A DNA stretch of 64,000 nucleotides from Panax quinquefolius (GCA_020205615.1 CM035153.1:100833735-100897734); one strand, 5' to 3'; shown: positions 21,976 through 35,300, counted from the first letter of the stretch. Notes: generated by a model not told the origin, from the letters alone. Made by a program: numbers and translations.

Positions 21976-24900
21976 CTAAGGAATACCTAATGGAGTTTTA
22001 TTTGCTGTCATTAGGAATTCTGTAGTGATAGTAATCTACAAGTGATCCTTGGACTTGAGATCATCATAGTATCTTGTGTATGATGAGTTATACTTTGACT
22101 TATTCCTTAAGACCCTTAGGGTATATCAAAGGGTATGCTTGGGTATAATAAGTTGTACATGGAGATAATGTATGATCAATAAAGAATCTACCACTTCTAT
22201 TAAAAGAAGAGAATGTCCTATGTGATTCGATAAATGACAACCTTGTAGTCCTTGGCTAAGAGAATGAAATTAGAAAGGAGTTTCTAATTTGCATTATTTA
22301 GTGTTGTGCATTTAAGGATCGAAATACATATAATTAAATAAAATAAGACTTGACGAAGAATTCCATGTCTTATATTTAATTGGGACATTGTATGGTGGAA
22401 GGATTGAATTGTCACGGAACTATTTACTCAAAGGTTCTTTTATGATTAATGTTGAAATCTATATTATCCGGAAAGTCGATGATCGCTAGGAGGCTTATCC
22501 CTATTGTAGAATAAATATTATTTATTTAAATAAATTAATTGTTTAATTTATTTATTTAAATAAGATTAGAATTGTTCTAATTGATTTATTCACAACCTAG
22601 GTTTAATATGGAGAACCTAAAGGATCACACCATAAAAGGAAGAATAATTATTTAAGAAGTTAATGGCATAATCGTAATAATATATGTTATGTATATTTAA
22701 TTTAATCTATGGTGATAGAATAAATTAAATAGCTTAATATTTATTATTTAATATTTTAGAAATATTAAATATAAATTAATAAGAGGAGTCTTATTAATAT
22801 TATTATAATTATTATTATTATTTTAATTTCTAAAAGAGTTTAGGAATTAATTTAATATAAGTACTCTCATTTATTCCTAATTGGATTAGGAAGGAAAATT
22901 AGTTAAAGGAGTTTAATTAATTATCCCTAATAAGATTAGGGAGCCCCTTTAATTAAAAAGGTTTAATTAAATAATACCTTATTTTAATAGGGTTACTTGA
23001 TATCTTTATAAGAGGAGTCTTATATCAGATATCATGACTACCACGTGATAATTCCAATGGTTGGAGAGTACGCTCCTTTTCTATAGAGATAGAAAAACTA
23101 GGGTTTAGCCAACCACCCATCTTCTTGAATCCTTCTTCTTCCTTAGTGGATCACCTCTAGAGGCCAAACACTTGGGTGGCTAACGTTGATCAAAGGAAGG
23201 AACCAAACCCGGTGGATTCAAGTTGAACGCGAAAAGAATTGGAGGTGAACTTGTACCTAAGGAAGCTCGGATCTTCAAGGGTATGATTCTCGTTCTTCAA
23301 TTTTTCGTTTAATTAATAATTGTGCATAAAGGGTGATCCAGGTATATGGTTTGTAAAATTTTAAACTCTGATTTTTACACGTTTCCGCTTACTTTGAGCA
23401 ATTTGATTGCGTTCATGAATATTACAAACCTAACAATAATGGGCTAGAGGGACCGACCCCATTAGGCCTTTTAAGGCAACTAATTAAGCTAAACAATGTC
23501 CATAATTAGTAACTCTTACACACAAGTACATGTTTGTCAAGCTCTCATTGGTTACAAATCTATTAAGCACTCTTAATCACATGATTAGGGTAATTGAAAG
23601 GATAAGGCAAAACCTTTTATGCATGGTTCAAGGAAAGTATGGGGGATAATAATGAATCAACCATTTCATTTGCTAGAATACTCCACTTTCTTTCATTATT
23701 CTTCTTCTAACTTTTTCTCCCAAGCTAGCAACTTCAAGAGAGAGAGGTTCAGCTATAGCAAGAGAGAGAGAGGAGTGCTAGTTTGTTCATGCATCTCAAG
23801 TTCATTCCTTACTTTGGTAAATCAAGGAAGGTTGCCATTAAATCAAGGTATAACCTAACCTTCATCTTCTTCTTCTACTTTATTTTATAGCTTGAGTTTT
23901 GTTAGGCTTATGAGCAAATACTCAAGATACCCTAGTTCTACATATCATCATGTATGGAACTAAGTGTCTTGAGTGTTAGATCTAAGGCTTAGAGGAAGAA
24001 AATGAGCATATGTTCTCCAAGGGTGAAAACTCTTATTTTTCTTCCACTAAATCTTGTGTAACTCAAGTTTTACAACTTGGATTTGTTATCCGTCAAAGGG
24101 GGGTGCTAGATACATGAGTTATCTAGTAAACCTAAGTGGTAGATATAAATCTAGCAAGTTTTGAAACCTTTCGGACTGTTTTCCCCAAAACAGTCCACTT
24201 TGAATGTTAAGGGTTCAAAACCCTAAGATAGTTAATGTTCCCATTTTTCATGGGACTGTTTTGGACAGTTGCGTGTCTTTTAAAAATATGGGAAAAATCA
24301 CAGAGGTACCTTAAGAAGTTATCTACATGTAGGAAAAAGAACGGACAAGTTTCGAGTTATAGATTGTGCGTAATGGCTATTTTCGTAAAGTACTCTGAAA
24401 TATTAACCTTCGAATATCTCACTGTGTATACACTGGAAATTTCCAAAATTTTTACAGTAGGTTCATATATGTTATGAGAGCATACCTTGAAAAGTTCAGA
24501 ATTTTCTGAACAAAATTCAATTTATGAAAAATGAAACAGGATCCGAGTGTTTTGGGCACTTTAAAAATAGTAAATCATTTTCTAAAATTCCAGAAAAATT
24601 TGGGGATCATTGTTGGTTCATATTCTATCAAAATCCAGAAGATGAGAAGTTTTGGAATCAGTTTGCTATTTTTCCTAAAAATAATTAAGTTATGAATAAA
24701 AGAAAATAAATAGATAAATGATGTCTTTAATAAGAAAAATGTGATTTTTATGCTAGAATACTCATAATATGCAATATCATGACTATCTTAGAGCATTTTG
24801 GAAATTTATTATAAGAAATGTTATTTATGACCTTTTATGGATATTAAATAAGAGGTTTTATAAAGGATGAACAATTAGAATAAATTATTTATTAATCCAA

Positions 24901-26520
24901 TAAATTATTAAAATATTATTATGATATTAATAATATTAGAATATGATATTGTTAAGTAAATAAAAATATTAATATTAAAACTTCTTTAAAATATTATTAA
25001 ATGGTTAATAATATTTGATTTAAGCATTAATAAATAATTAAAGTATTATTAAATGATTAATAATATTAGTAAAAATGAATAAAATATTATTAAATGATTA
25101 ATAATATTAGTAAATGAATAAAATATTAGTAAATGATTAAAATTATTATTAATTGATTAATGATATATACTAAAGCATAAGTAAGATATTATTAAGGTAA
25201 TAATATTAATGCATGATTAAAATATTATTAAGAGGATTAATAACATTAGTAAGGTATTAAAATATTATTAAGATGTTAATAATATTAGTAAGAGAATAAA
25301 AAGTATTATTAGGGAACTAATAATACTAAGAGGTGAATTAAATATTATCAAGATTAATAATATTAAGTGAATTAAAGGTAGTTGTTAATTAATAGTAATA
25401 TTATCAAGGCGAATAATGTTTATAAGAACTAAATGTAATGTATAATATCTATGTGATTACATAATCTAATGTTATACTATGACTAATTGAAAGATTAACT
25501 ATAGGTCTCTCAAAGGAAGATAATTTAACTGCATTGTGGATAGTATTTAATTGCAGTATAACTGTAATCTACAAACGAGGAAAGTTTCTAACTCAAACTC
25601 GAAGTTATTATTTTCAAAGCATGTTAGTGAATAATTATTGATGATTATTCATATCTATATTGATTATTGAAATTCGCACTTTGTGCAATTGAATTCCTAT
25701 TCCACTATTATTGAACTGTGAATTAAATTAAAGTTCTTTCATTCATGAACTGTTTATGAGAAAGATCTATGCTAATTGTATCAGCTAGATCAAGCATGTC
25801 TAAATTTGTCAAATCAAATGTGTTTTAAATAGTTGTTCTTATTAAATTGTTATGATAAGAACTCTTGACTGAGAAAAGGACGAATTTGATTAAGACATGA
25901 TATCAATGCCAGATTATTAAGTGTTTATGCGTAAATCAAGAGGTATGAAAGGCTGACCCCCTTGAATACAAAAACTTATTAAGAGGTCCAGTTTAAATAA
26001 CTGAGGACCTTGGCAATTGTTCATGGTTATTTCAAAACCACTCAGTTCATGTTATTCAATTATTCAAATATTCAATTGTTGATTATTAATTCATGTTCCT
26101 TCACAAACTTATATTATTGTTGAACATTGAACGCAAAATTTCTTTCTAAGTCATGATATATCTGCCTTGTATATAAACATGCGAAGCAAATTAGTTGCTT
26201 ACCCTTGCTATATCATGACATCTATTTCAGTTAAGCCCGAAGGATCCAACACAAAGGACAAGGGCAAGGGCAAGATCCGAGAGTAGTTTAGAATGAATGT
26301 TAATTATTATTATCGATGAAATTGCTTATGTAAACTTTTGTAATTTGAATGGTGTGTTTAAGTTAAGGTTAAGAAGACCTTGGGACCATGTTATAACAAT
26401 TTTATGATAATGAACAATGTATGTTTATTATTTCGTAATAGTTATAAAATGCTTATGATGATGATAGATCGTGAGCACCGAATCTGAGGTTAGAGAACCT
26501 GGATTTGGGGCCGTCACAGG

Positions 26521-26532
26521 TTGGTATCAAAA
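26521..26532 (+). promoter_or_regulatory. Primer binding site of element B, tRNA-iMet type
   Basis: TTGGTATCAAAA starts two bases after the 5' LTR end. It is a degraded form of TGGTATCAGAGC, the plant initiator methionine tRNA site. Confidence 0.75.
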
Positions 26533-26725
26533 CCGTAGGTTATAAACATTAGGAATACGAAACCTAGGTTATAACCTTAGTAGAAAACTCTTATAGAGTA
26601 TGTTAGGAGATGGATTGTGGAAATTCATCGAGTATGGGTTGTACTTAATAAAATATTATTTCATTTTATCAATGAATATATTTTATTGTGGTACTGATGT
26701 TGGTTTTATTTATGGTGTTTGTAGG

Positions 26726-27166
26726 ATGTCTGAAGAACGCCAGGGCAGTCACTCGGTAGACCAGGAGCCTATTGAGCATGAGGTCACAGAAGATGTCCCT
26801 CATGGTCCTCAAGTAGGGGATTTGTTGAGGAGAATCAGTCAACTAGAAGGCAGAGTGAAAGAATTACAGGTTGAAAACCACATCCTCCAATTCACCGAAG
26901 GTCAATACAAGGATGCGGCTTTTCAAGCCCAGATGGAGGTGGTCGAACAGAAGGGAAAGTTGGATGAGTCCTAGTTGCAAGTTGGGATCTTTGAGGTGCG
27001 TGCGTGCGGCCTTGATTACGAACTTGAGCTGGAAAGGGTGGAGAGGACTAGGATGGATGAAGCATGGTATAATGCAGTTACGAGGGTCGACCAGTTGGAA
27101 GGTGAGCTACTAGCAAAAGATACCAGGATAGAGACACTAGGGCTAGCGCTTGATGTAGCCTTCTAG
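26726..27166 (+). pseudogene. Upstream coiled-coil frame of element B (pre-gag)
   Basis: The frame starts MSEERQGSHSV at 26726, although it is open back to 26600. It contains two heptad-like stretches: LLRRISQLEGRVKELQVEN, and after a single in-frame TAG at 26972-26974, a second run ending VDQLEGELLAKDTRIETLGL. Read across the TAG it is about 147 residues, Glu/Gln-rich and without a known domain. It lies between the primer site and gag. I do not recognise it as a standard Tekay protein; it may be an accessory frame or a displaced gag N-terminus. Confidence 0.5.
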
Positions 27167-27804
27167 AGCCAGAAGGGGCTGAGTGTTAAACCTCGCGAGG
27201 AGATAGGGGAGTCGGCCGATCCGCTCGGCGTGAGGGTTATGGAGGGTTGTTTCCCAGAGGTTGTGTCGGAGTGACCAGGCAGGGGGCCACCAGTGATGAT
27301 TATGCTATGGACCTGTGTAGATAGATGCAATAGTACCCTTTTTGTGTAATAGGGTTTTATGATGTTGTAAACCTCAGCAGGTGTGAGGTAGTAGTTAGTT
27401 AGGTAGTATCCCTATTTGTGTTTGTAGGGAAGTATCATTTTGAGTTAATCCCATCCTTTGTGTTTAAAATGGGATAGTAGCATTTATAAAAATATACATG
27501 TATTGATCATGTGAGACACTTAAGATTGGTATATGAATGTAAATGCATTATTATTATGATATGTGTTGGAAAATTTTAAATAATAAATTGTCTATTTAAT
27601 GTTATGTGAATCCAGTAGACTGATTTGGTAATTTTTAAAAACAAACTTAACCCACTAATCAGGGAAAAAGACTTCCAAATCTTGGTAACTTAAAACCCTC
27701 ACATAATGACCATCTGATTGTTTGAATACAGTAGCGTGCTACATACTAAGTACTTATATGATGATAAACCCGAGTAACGTGTTAGAATTTTGTATCATTA
27801 GATA
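27167..27804 (+). other. Leader between upstream frame and gag of element B
   Basis: This is 640 bases without a gene. A TTTAAAATGGGATAGTA block at about 27460 recurs at the matching distance before the gag of element C, so it is a conserved part of the retrotransposon leader. Confidence 0.55.
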
Positions 27805-28610
27805 ATGCCGCCCATACGAGTACTAAGGAACCAAGAGATCGAAGAGTCAGTTAATAATACAGCGGGAGCTCAACCAAACCCAATGCAAGATTTTATCAAC
27901 ATGATGGCTGAAGCTATGAGGAATCAAGCTCAACCTACGAGAAATCAGGCGGGAAACCAATTAGCCAACTTTAAGGACTTCAAGGCAGTAGGACCGCCGG
28001 AGTTTAGGGGAACAGCAGACCAGATAGAGGCCCAGACGTGGATAAAGGAGATTGAGAAGGCCTTCATTATTTCTAGAGTAGCAGAAGAGCAGAAAACAAT
28101 TTTTGCTACCTACTTAATGAAGGGTGAGGCTAACTATTGGTGGGAGGCCAACCAGAACAAAGCTGGGACTGGAATCGTGACTTGGGAAGCGTTTAAGAAG
28201 TTGTTCTTTGAGAACTACTTCCACGAGAATTACAAGCGAGAATGGAGATCAAGTTTTTGGAATTGAAACAGGAGAATATGTCAGTGTCAGAGTACGCTGC
28301 GAAGTTCAATGAATTGCCCAGATTCGCTCCACATCAGGTGGACACGGAGGTGAGGAAAGCAAGAAGGTTCAAAAATGGACTAAAGTCGTGGATTTACAGT
28401 AAGGTAGCGGTTTTACAAATCACGTCATTCTCAACTCTGTTGGAGAAAGCTCTCATAGCGGAAGGTGGAAGCGAAGCGGTCTCAAAGTACAATCGGGAGA
28501 AGACCAAGAAGAAAGTAGAAGGTAGGAATCAGAATGTTAGCAATGGCGGTAGCAACAACAAGAAGCGGAAATGAAGCAGTGGGGGTAGTAATTTGGAGAT
28601 TCAGCAAGGA
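27805..28610 (+). pseudogene. Gag capsid region of element B
   Basis: It starts MPPIRVLRNQ. It carries the retrotransposon gag pattern: KAVGPPEFRGTADQIEAQTWIKEIE, YLMKGEANYWWEAN, and after a frameshift at about 28245, KFLELKQENMSVSEYAAKFNEL, FAPHQVDTE and FKNGLK. The frame then runs through a Lys/Asn-rich linker to a stop at 28574. The Trp-Trp of the WWE motif and the YAAKFNEL block define the family. Non-functional because of the frameshift and the following stops. Confidence 0.88.
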
Positions 28611-28619
28611 AGTGTGTAA

Positions 28620-29420
28620 CAAAAGAAGTGATGTGTGGGGGAACTGTGGAAAGGGTCACTTTCGGAGTGCTTGAAAGGAAAAATGGTATGTTATACCTGT
28701 GGACAAGAAGGGCATACCTCACCCAATTGTCCCGAGGTGAAGAAGGGAGGTTGTTTTAACTGTGGTGAAGTGGGACATCGGATCAAGGATTGCCCGAAAA
28801 AGAAAAGCACGGATGGCGGAAACGGCAACAGGGGCAATAACACTAAGACAACCAGTGGAGGACCAGCCCAGCCAAACAAGCCGACGGCGAGGACATTCAA
28901 TATGACAGTGCAAGATGTCGTGGCATCCAGGGAGGTGGTGTCAGGTATAATTCCGATCAACGATATAAATGCCTATGTGTTATTCGATTCGGGAGCTTCA
29001 TGTTCTTTCGTATCTGATGAATTTGCTCAAAGATTAAGTTTACCTCATGAACTATTAGAACACCTAATGAATGTAGAAGTAGCAAATAAAGAAATTATCC
29101 CTGTAGACTACATCCATAGGAACTGTTGTGCAGATGTAAGAGGGTTTAAGCTTAACGTGGATTTGATACCGATTCGTCTTGGAGAGTTTGATGTTATCCT
29201 CGGGATGAATTGGTTGTCAAGTCACGGAGCGGTCCTTGACTGTAAGAAAAACTGCGTACACCTAAAGACTCCAAATAGGTCAAATATGGTATTTTATGGT
29301 AGTAAATCGTCGAGACAATCTTGTTGTCTGACAATGATGCAAGCAAAGAAGTTGCTTAGGAAGGGTTGTATAGGTTATTTGGCTCACGTTGTGGATACCC
29401 GCGGAGTCGAGGGTGAACTG
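28620..29420 (+). pseudogene. Nucleocapsid zinc knuckles and protease of element B
   Basis: Two intact CCHC knuckles ([14 protein letters not shown] and [14 protein letters not shown]) follow a broken one at about 28632. About 100 residues later comes the retropepsin active site [11 protein letters not shown] (Asp codon 28986-28988) and the second signature [19 protein letters not shown]. The catalytic Asp-Ser-Gly is intact. The frame is continuous with the RT that follows, as in single-frame gag-pol chromoviruses. Confidence 0.9.
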
Positions 29421-30850
29421 GATCAAATACCTTTTGTAAGGGAATTCGTTGACATCTTCCTAGATGAAATTCCAGGATTGCCATTAGATAGAGAGATAGA
29501 GTTTGTCATTGATTTGGCACCAGGAACATCACCGGTATCCAAAGCGCCGTATCATATGGCTCTGGTAGAAATAAAGGAATTGATGGTTCAACTACAAGAA
29601 TTGTTAGATAAGGGATACATTCGACCGAGCGTATCACCGTGGGGAGCACCAATCTTAATCATAAAGAAGAAGGATGGGTTATTAAGGCTTTGTATTGACT
29701 ACCGGGAGTTGAACAAGGCCACCATTAAGAACAAGTACCCGTTGCCCAGGATCGACGATTTGTTTGATTAGTTGAAGGGGGTGAAATATTTTTCAAAAAT
29801 CGACTTGAGGACCGGTTATCACCAACTGAAGGTGAGGCAGGAGGATATTCCAAAGACGGCATTCAAAACTAGGTATGGACACTTTGAGTTTCTGGTAATG
29901 TCTTTTGGGTTGACGAATGCACCAGCAGCATTCATGGACTTGATGAACAGAGTGTTTAACCAGTATTTGGATAAGTTTGTTGTCATGTTCATCGATGACA
30001 TTCTGGTATATTCAGAGACAGAGGAAGAGCATGTTTAACATTTAAGGATAGTGTTGGAGACGTTAAGAAGGGAGAAGTTGTACGCAAAGTTCTCCAAGTG
30101 TGAGTTTTGGTTGCGGAGAGTGCATTTTTTGGGTCACGTTATCGACAAGGATGGTGTTTCGGTGGATCTAGCAAAAGTAGAAGCGGTTATCAACTAGGAC
30201 CAGCCAAAGATGCCGATAGAAATTAGGAGTTTCTTGGGATTAGCTGGATACTATCGGAGATTCATCCAAGATTTTTCAAAGATAGCATCGCCATTGACCA
30301 ACAATACTAGAAAGGCGGTGAAGTTCGTTTGGACGGAAAAATGTGAAGAGAGTTTCATGGAATTAAAGAAGAGGCCCAGTCAAGCACCTGTGTTGGCTTT
30401 ACTAGACAACACGGGAGGATTTGTGGTGTATAGTGATGCGTCACACAAGGGTCTTGGCTATGTACTGATGCAGCATGGCAAGGTCATTGCGTACGCTTCA
30501 CGTCAGCTGAAGGACTATGAGAAGGGTTATCCGACTCATGACCTGGAGTTAGCAACAGTAGTTTTTGCCTTGAAAATTTGGAGGCACTATTTGTATGGCG
30601 AGAAGTGTGAGATATATATGGATCACAAGAGTCTGAAGTATATCTTCACGCAGAAAGAGATAAATATGAGGTAGCGCCAATGGCTATAATTGATCAAGGA
30701 TTATGATTGTGAGATTTTGTACCATCCGGGCAAAGCAAATGTAGTGGCAGATGCCTTGAACAAAAAAGGCAGAGAGAAGTTACTGAAGTTGACCATTCAA
30801 GAGGAATTGGTGAAAGATTTCGAATGACTTGACTTAGAGGTTAAGTATCC
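29421..30850 (+). pseudogene. Reverse transcriptase and RNase H of element B
   Basis: The RT begins near [13 protein letters not shown] and runs through [30 protein letters not shown], the FIDD catalytic box (29988-29999), KFSKCEFW and [12 protein letters not shown]. RNase H follows with YSDAS (Asp codon 30435-30437), [21 protein letters not shown] and DHKSLKY. All of it is in one frame, interrupted by stops at 29769, 30036, 30196 and 30672 and at two further places before 30830. Most stops look like CAG or TGG turned to TAG. Catalytic residues are retained. Confidence 0.92.
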
Positions 30851-30851
30851 G

Positions 30852-32127
30852 ATGGAGACCAATGAGAAATTATTTACAGTGATAGCGAGCCCGACTTTAT
30901 TAGATAAGGTTAAAGAGGCTCAAGAGAAGGACGAATATTGTGACAGCATCAAGAAGCGGTTAGCTGAAGGTGATGAATTAAAATACAAGATTGATGGCAC
31001 CGGACTGCTGAGATTTAAAGGACGAATTTGGGTACCGTTAGTACCAGAACTAAGAGAAGAGATTTTACAAGAAGCGCACAGTACGAGGTACTCGATACAC
31101 CCAGGAAGCACAAAGATGTATCAAGATTTACGTCAACACTTTTGGTGGCCAAACATGAAGAGAGAGGTTGTAGAATACGTCAGCAGATGTCTAACTTGTC
31201 AGAGAGTCAAGGTAGAGCATCAACAACCGAGTGGATTACTACAGCCTTTAGAGATTCCAGAATGGAAATGGGACCACATCACGATGGATTTTGTAGTGGG
31301 ACTTCCAACAACACAAAAAGGGCACGACGCCATATGGGTGATTGTAGATCGTCTTACGAAGTCGGCTCACTTTTTTCCAATCAAGATCAGGTATAGTCTG
31401 GACCAGCTAGCCAAATTATATATCAAAGAAATTATCTCGAGACATGGCATACCAGTATCTATTGTGTCGGATAGGGATCTGTGATTCATGTTAAACTTCT
31501 AGAAGAGTCTTCAAGAAAGAATAGGGATGCAACTACGGATGAGCACCACGTATCATCCGCAGACCGATGGACAAAGCGAGAGAACAATTCAAACGCTTGA
31601 AGACATGCTCAGAGCTTGTGTGATGGACTTCAAGGGTAGCTGGGAGGATCATCTTCCATTAGTAGAGTTCGCATACAACAATAGCTGTCACGCCAGCATC
31701 GAAATGCCATCGTACGAAGCACTGTATGGGAGAAAATATAGAACGCTCTTATCTTTGGGATGAAGTGGGTGAACGCGTCGATTGTTGGGACCCGTAGCTG
31801 GTGCAGCGGACCATAGAGATCATCAAGGTGATAAGAGCCCGACTGGTAGCAGCTCAAGATCGCCAGAAAAAGTATGCAGACTTACATCGCCAGAAGAGAG
31901 ATTTTGAAGTGGGAAGCTATGCATTTTTGAAAGTATTTCCCTGGAAAGGGAAGATAAGGTTTGGAAAGAAAGGTAAACTGAGTCCGAGATTTATTGGACC
32001 CATCGAGATTTTGAAGAAGATAGGCGAAGTGGTGTACGAGGTAGCTCTACCTCCTGAACTGGAACATATTCATAATATGTTTCATGTGTCAGTGCTACGA
32101 CCATATAAGCCTGATTCAAGCACGTGA
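30852..32127 (+). pseudogene. Integrase of element B
   Basis: The zinc-binding His/Cys module is present (SIHPGSTKMYQDL ... CLTCQRVK). The core has the first Asp in ITMDFVVGLP (31287-31289), the second in VSDRD (31470-31472) and the Glu in [13 protein letters not shown] (31578-31580). Stops interrupt it at about 31482 and 31500. A one-base frameshift lies near 31745, after which the YADLHR and FIGPIEILKKIGEVVYEVALP (GPY/F) parts follow in the new frame to 32127. Confidence 0.9.
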
Positions 32128-32146
32128 TATCGTAAGAGCCAATTCA

Positions 32147-32327
32147 GGTCGAAAAGGATTTGTCGTACGAGGAAATTTCGGTTGAAATTTTAGATAGAAA
32201 AGAACAGAAATTGTGAAATAAGGTTATACATTCTGTAAAAGTTCTGTGGAGGAACCACAATGCTGAAGAAGCTACGTGGGAACTCGAAGAAAAGATGAGA
32301 GAAAATTATCCACATCTTTTTGAGTAA
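32147..32327 (+). pseudogene. Chromodomain tail of element B integrase
   Basis: After the stop at 32127 another frame reads LSYEEISVEILDRKEQKL, a stop, then KVLWRNHNAEEATWELEEKM and YPHLFE. This matches the C-terminal chromodomain of Tekay/Del-type integrases, which is thought to bind heterochromatin marks and guide insertion. It supports the lineage assignment. Confidence 0.82.
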
Positions 32328-32360
32328 CCCTGTATGTAATTCCGGGGGACGGAATTCTTA

Positions 32361-32372
32361 TAAGGGGGAGGA
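32361..32372 (+). promoter_or_regulatory. Polypurine tract of element B
   Basis: TAAGGGGGAGGA lies immediately before the 3' LTR start TGTAATAACC. It is the plus-strand primer. Confidence 0.82.
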
Positions 32373-35300
32373 TGTAATAACCGTGTGAATTTTAAGTCAC
32401 TATATATATATATATATTATTGATATTTAAAACTTTGTGTTATAACTTTGATTTAATTTAATATGTGACAACATATATGAAGTGGTGCATGGGTCAATTA
32501 ACATATATGCTATAGTTATGGATATATACATTTATAGATTTCATTAAAAATAAAATCTTAAGTAACCTAATTATACATTAGGTGAGACAATTAAATAACC
32601 TAAGGGTTATGGTAATAAGGAAAGGTTAGTATTTAATATATATACTAACTTAAGTGGATAATCTTATTATTTCAAGTGACTAATAATTTTAAACCTAATT
32701 CTTGTAAACCTAATTAGGTTATGAGCTAAAGTCACATATTTAGGTAATTAAATTTCATAAGATTAGGAATGGAAACCCTAAATAATCAAATTGGGTAACA
32801 TATATTAAAATTGTCAGACTATGTTTATTACATAGCCCAAAACAATTAAGGAGGGAGCCCAAAGGAAATAAAATGCAAACCAATACTTAGCCCACTTGAT
32901 TAAGGGTATTTTAGACTTTTGATTAATTAAATTTATGCATTAAAATAAAAGCTAAATGGAGGATATAATGGGCTAGAGGGACCATCCCCATTAGGCCTTT
33001 TAAGGCAACTAATTAAGCTAAACAATGTCCATAATTAGTAACTCTTACACACAAGTACATGTTTGTCAAGCTCTCATTGGTTGAAAATTTATTAAACACT
33101 CTTAATCACATGATTAGGCTAATTGAAAGGATAAGGCAAAAGCTTTTATCCATTGGTCAAGGAAAGTATGGGGATAATAATGAATCAACCATTTCATTTA
33201 CTAGAATACTCCACTTTCTCTCATTCTTCTTCTTCTAACTTTTTCTCCCAAGCTAGCAACTTCAAGAGAGATAAAAGAGATAGAGGTTCGGCTATAGAAA
33301 GAGAGAGAGAGAGAGAGGAGTGCTAGTTTTTTCATGCATCCCAAGTTCATTACTTTGGTAAATCAAGGAAGGTTGCCATTAAATCAAGGTATAACCTAAC
33401 CTTCATCTTCTTCTTCTACTTTGTTTTATAGCTTGAGTTTTGTTGGGCTTATGAGCAAATACTCAAGATACCCTATTTCTACATATTATCTTGTATGGAA
33501 CTAAGTGTCTTGAGTGTTAGATCTAAGGCTTAGAGGAAGAAAATGAGCATATGTTCTCCAAGGGTGAAAATTCTTATTTTTCTTCCACTAAATCTTGTGT
33601 AACTCAAGTTTTACAACTTGAATTTGTGATCCGTCAAAGGGGGTGCTAGATACATGAGTTATCTAGTAAACCTAAGTGGTAGATACAAAATCTAGCAAGT
33701 TTTGAAACCTTTGAATTTATTTTCCCAAAACAGTCCACTTTGAATGTTAAGGGTTCAAAACCCTAAATAGTTAATGTTCCCATTTTTCTTGGGGCTGTTT
33801 TGGATAGTTGCGTGTCTTTTAAAAATATGGGAAAAATCACAGAGGTACCTTAAGAAGTTATCTACATGTAGGAAAAAGAACGGACAAGTTTCGAGTTATA
33901 GATTGTGCGTAATGGCTATTTTCGTAAAGACTCAAATATTAACCTTCGAATATCTCACTGTATATACTGGAAATTTCCAAAATTTTTACAGTAGGTTCAT
34001 ATATGTTATGAGAGCATACCTTGAAAAGTTCAGATTTTTCTGAACAAAATTCAATTTATGAAAAATAAAGCAAGATCCGAGTGTTTTGGGCACTTTAAAA
34101 ATAGTAAATCATTTTCTAAAATTCCAGAAAAATTTGGGGATCATTGTTGGTTCATATTCTGTTAAAATCCAGAAGATGAGAATTTTTGGAATCAGTTTGC
34201 TATTTTTCCTAAAAATAATTAAGTTATGAATAAAAGAAAATAAATAGATAAATGATGTCTTTAATAAGAAAAATGTGATTTTTATGCTTGAATACTCATA
34301 ATATGCAATATCATGACTATCTTAGAGCATTTTGGAAATTTATTATAAGAAATGTTATTTATGACCTTTTATGGATATTAAATAAGAGGTTTTATAAAGG
34401 ATGAACAATTAGAATAAATTATTTATTAATCCAATAAATTATTAAAATATTATTATGATATTAATAATATTAGAATATGATATTGTTAAGTAAATAAAAT
34501 ATTAAGATTAAAACTTCTTTAAAATTATTATTAAATGGTTAATAATATTTGATTTAAGCATTAATAAATAATTAAAGTATTATTAAATGATTAATAATAT
34601 TAGTAAATGAATAAAATATTATTAAATGATTAATAATATTAGTAAATGAATAAAATATTAATAAATGATTAAAAAATATTAGTAAAAATTATTATTAATT
34701 GATTAATGATACTAAAGCATAAGTAAGATATTATTAAGGTAATAATATTAATGTATGATTAAAATATTATTAAGAGGATTAATAACATTAGTAAGGTATT
34801 AAAATATTATTAAGATGTTAATAATATTAGTAAGAGAATAAAAAGTATTATTAGGAACTAATAATACTAAGAGGTGAATTAAATATTATCAAGATTAATA
34901 ATATTAAGTGAATTAAAGGTAGTTGTTAATTAATAGTAATATTATCAAGGCAGAATAATGTTTATAAGAACTAAATGTAATGTATAATATCTATGTGATT
35001 ACATAATCTAATGTTATACTATGACTAATTGAAAGATTAACTATAGGTCTCTCAAAGGAAGATAATTTAACTGCATTGTGGATAATATTTAATTGCACAG
35101 AAAGTAATCTCACAAACGCAGGCAAGTTTCCTAACTCAAACTCGACTTATTATTTTCAAAGCATGTTAGTGAATAATTATTGATGATTATTCATATCTAT
35201 ATTGATTATTGAAATTCGCACTTTGTGCAATTGAATTCCTATTCCACTATTATTGAACTATGAATTAAATTAAAGTTCTTTCATTCATGAACTGTTTATG

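Larger units (their letters stand above)
13063..23435 (+). mobile_element. Solo Ty1/copia-like LTR, split by element A'
   Basis: The termini are TGAAAGTAGTATGC at 13063 and CAAACCTAACA at 23435. The target duplication ATAAT is at 13058-13062 and 23436-23440. Removing the nested A' (13472-21975) and one copy of its duplication leaves 1864 bp with no coding capacity, so I call it a solo LTR. The TTCCGCT-type sequence shortly before the end and the absence of internal sequence support this. Orientation rests only on that end similarity. Related pieces lie at 8187-9138 and 39352-39812. Confidence 0.85.
12475..26518 (+). repeat. 5' LTR of element B, interrupted
   Basis: The LTR pieces are 12475-13062 and 23436-26518. 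The first base pairs TGTAATAACCGTG match 32373. The end GGGGCCGTCACA is followed by the primer site. The interruption is the solo copia LTR with its nested A' element. The AT-only repeat at about 24880-25410 is present in all three B-type LTRs of the window. Confidence 0.92.
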
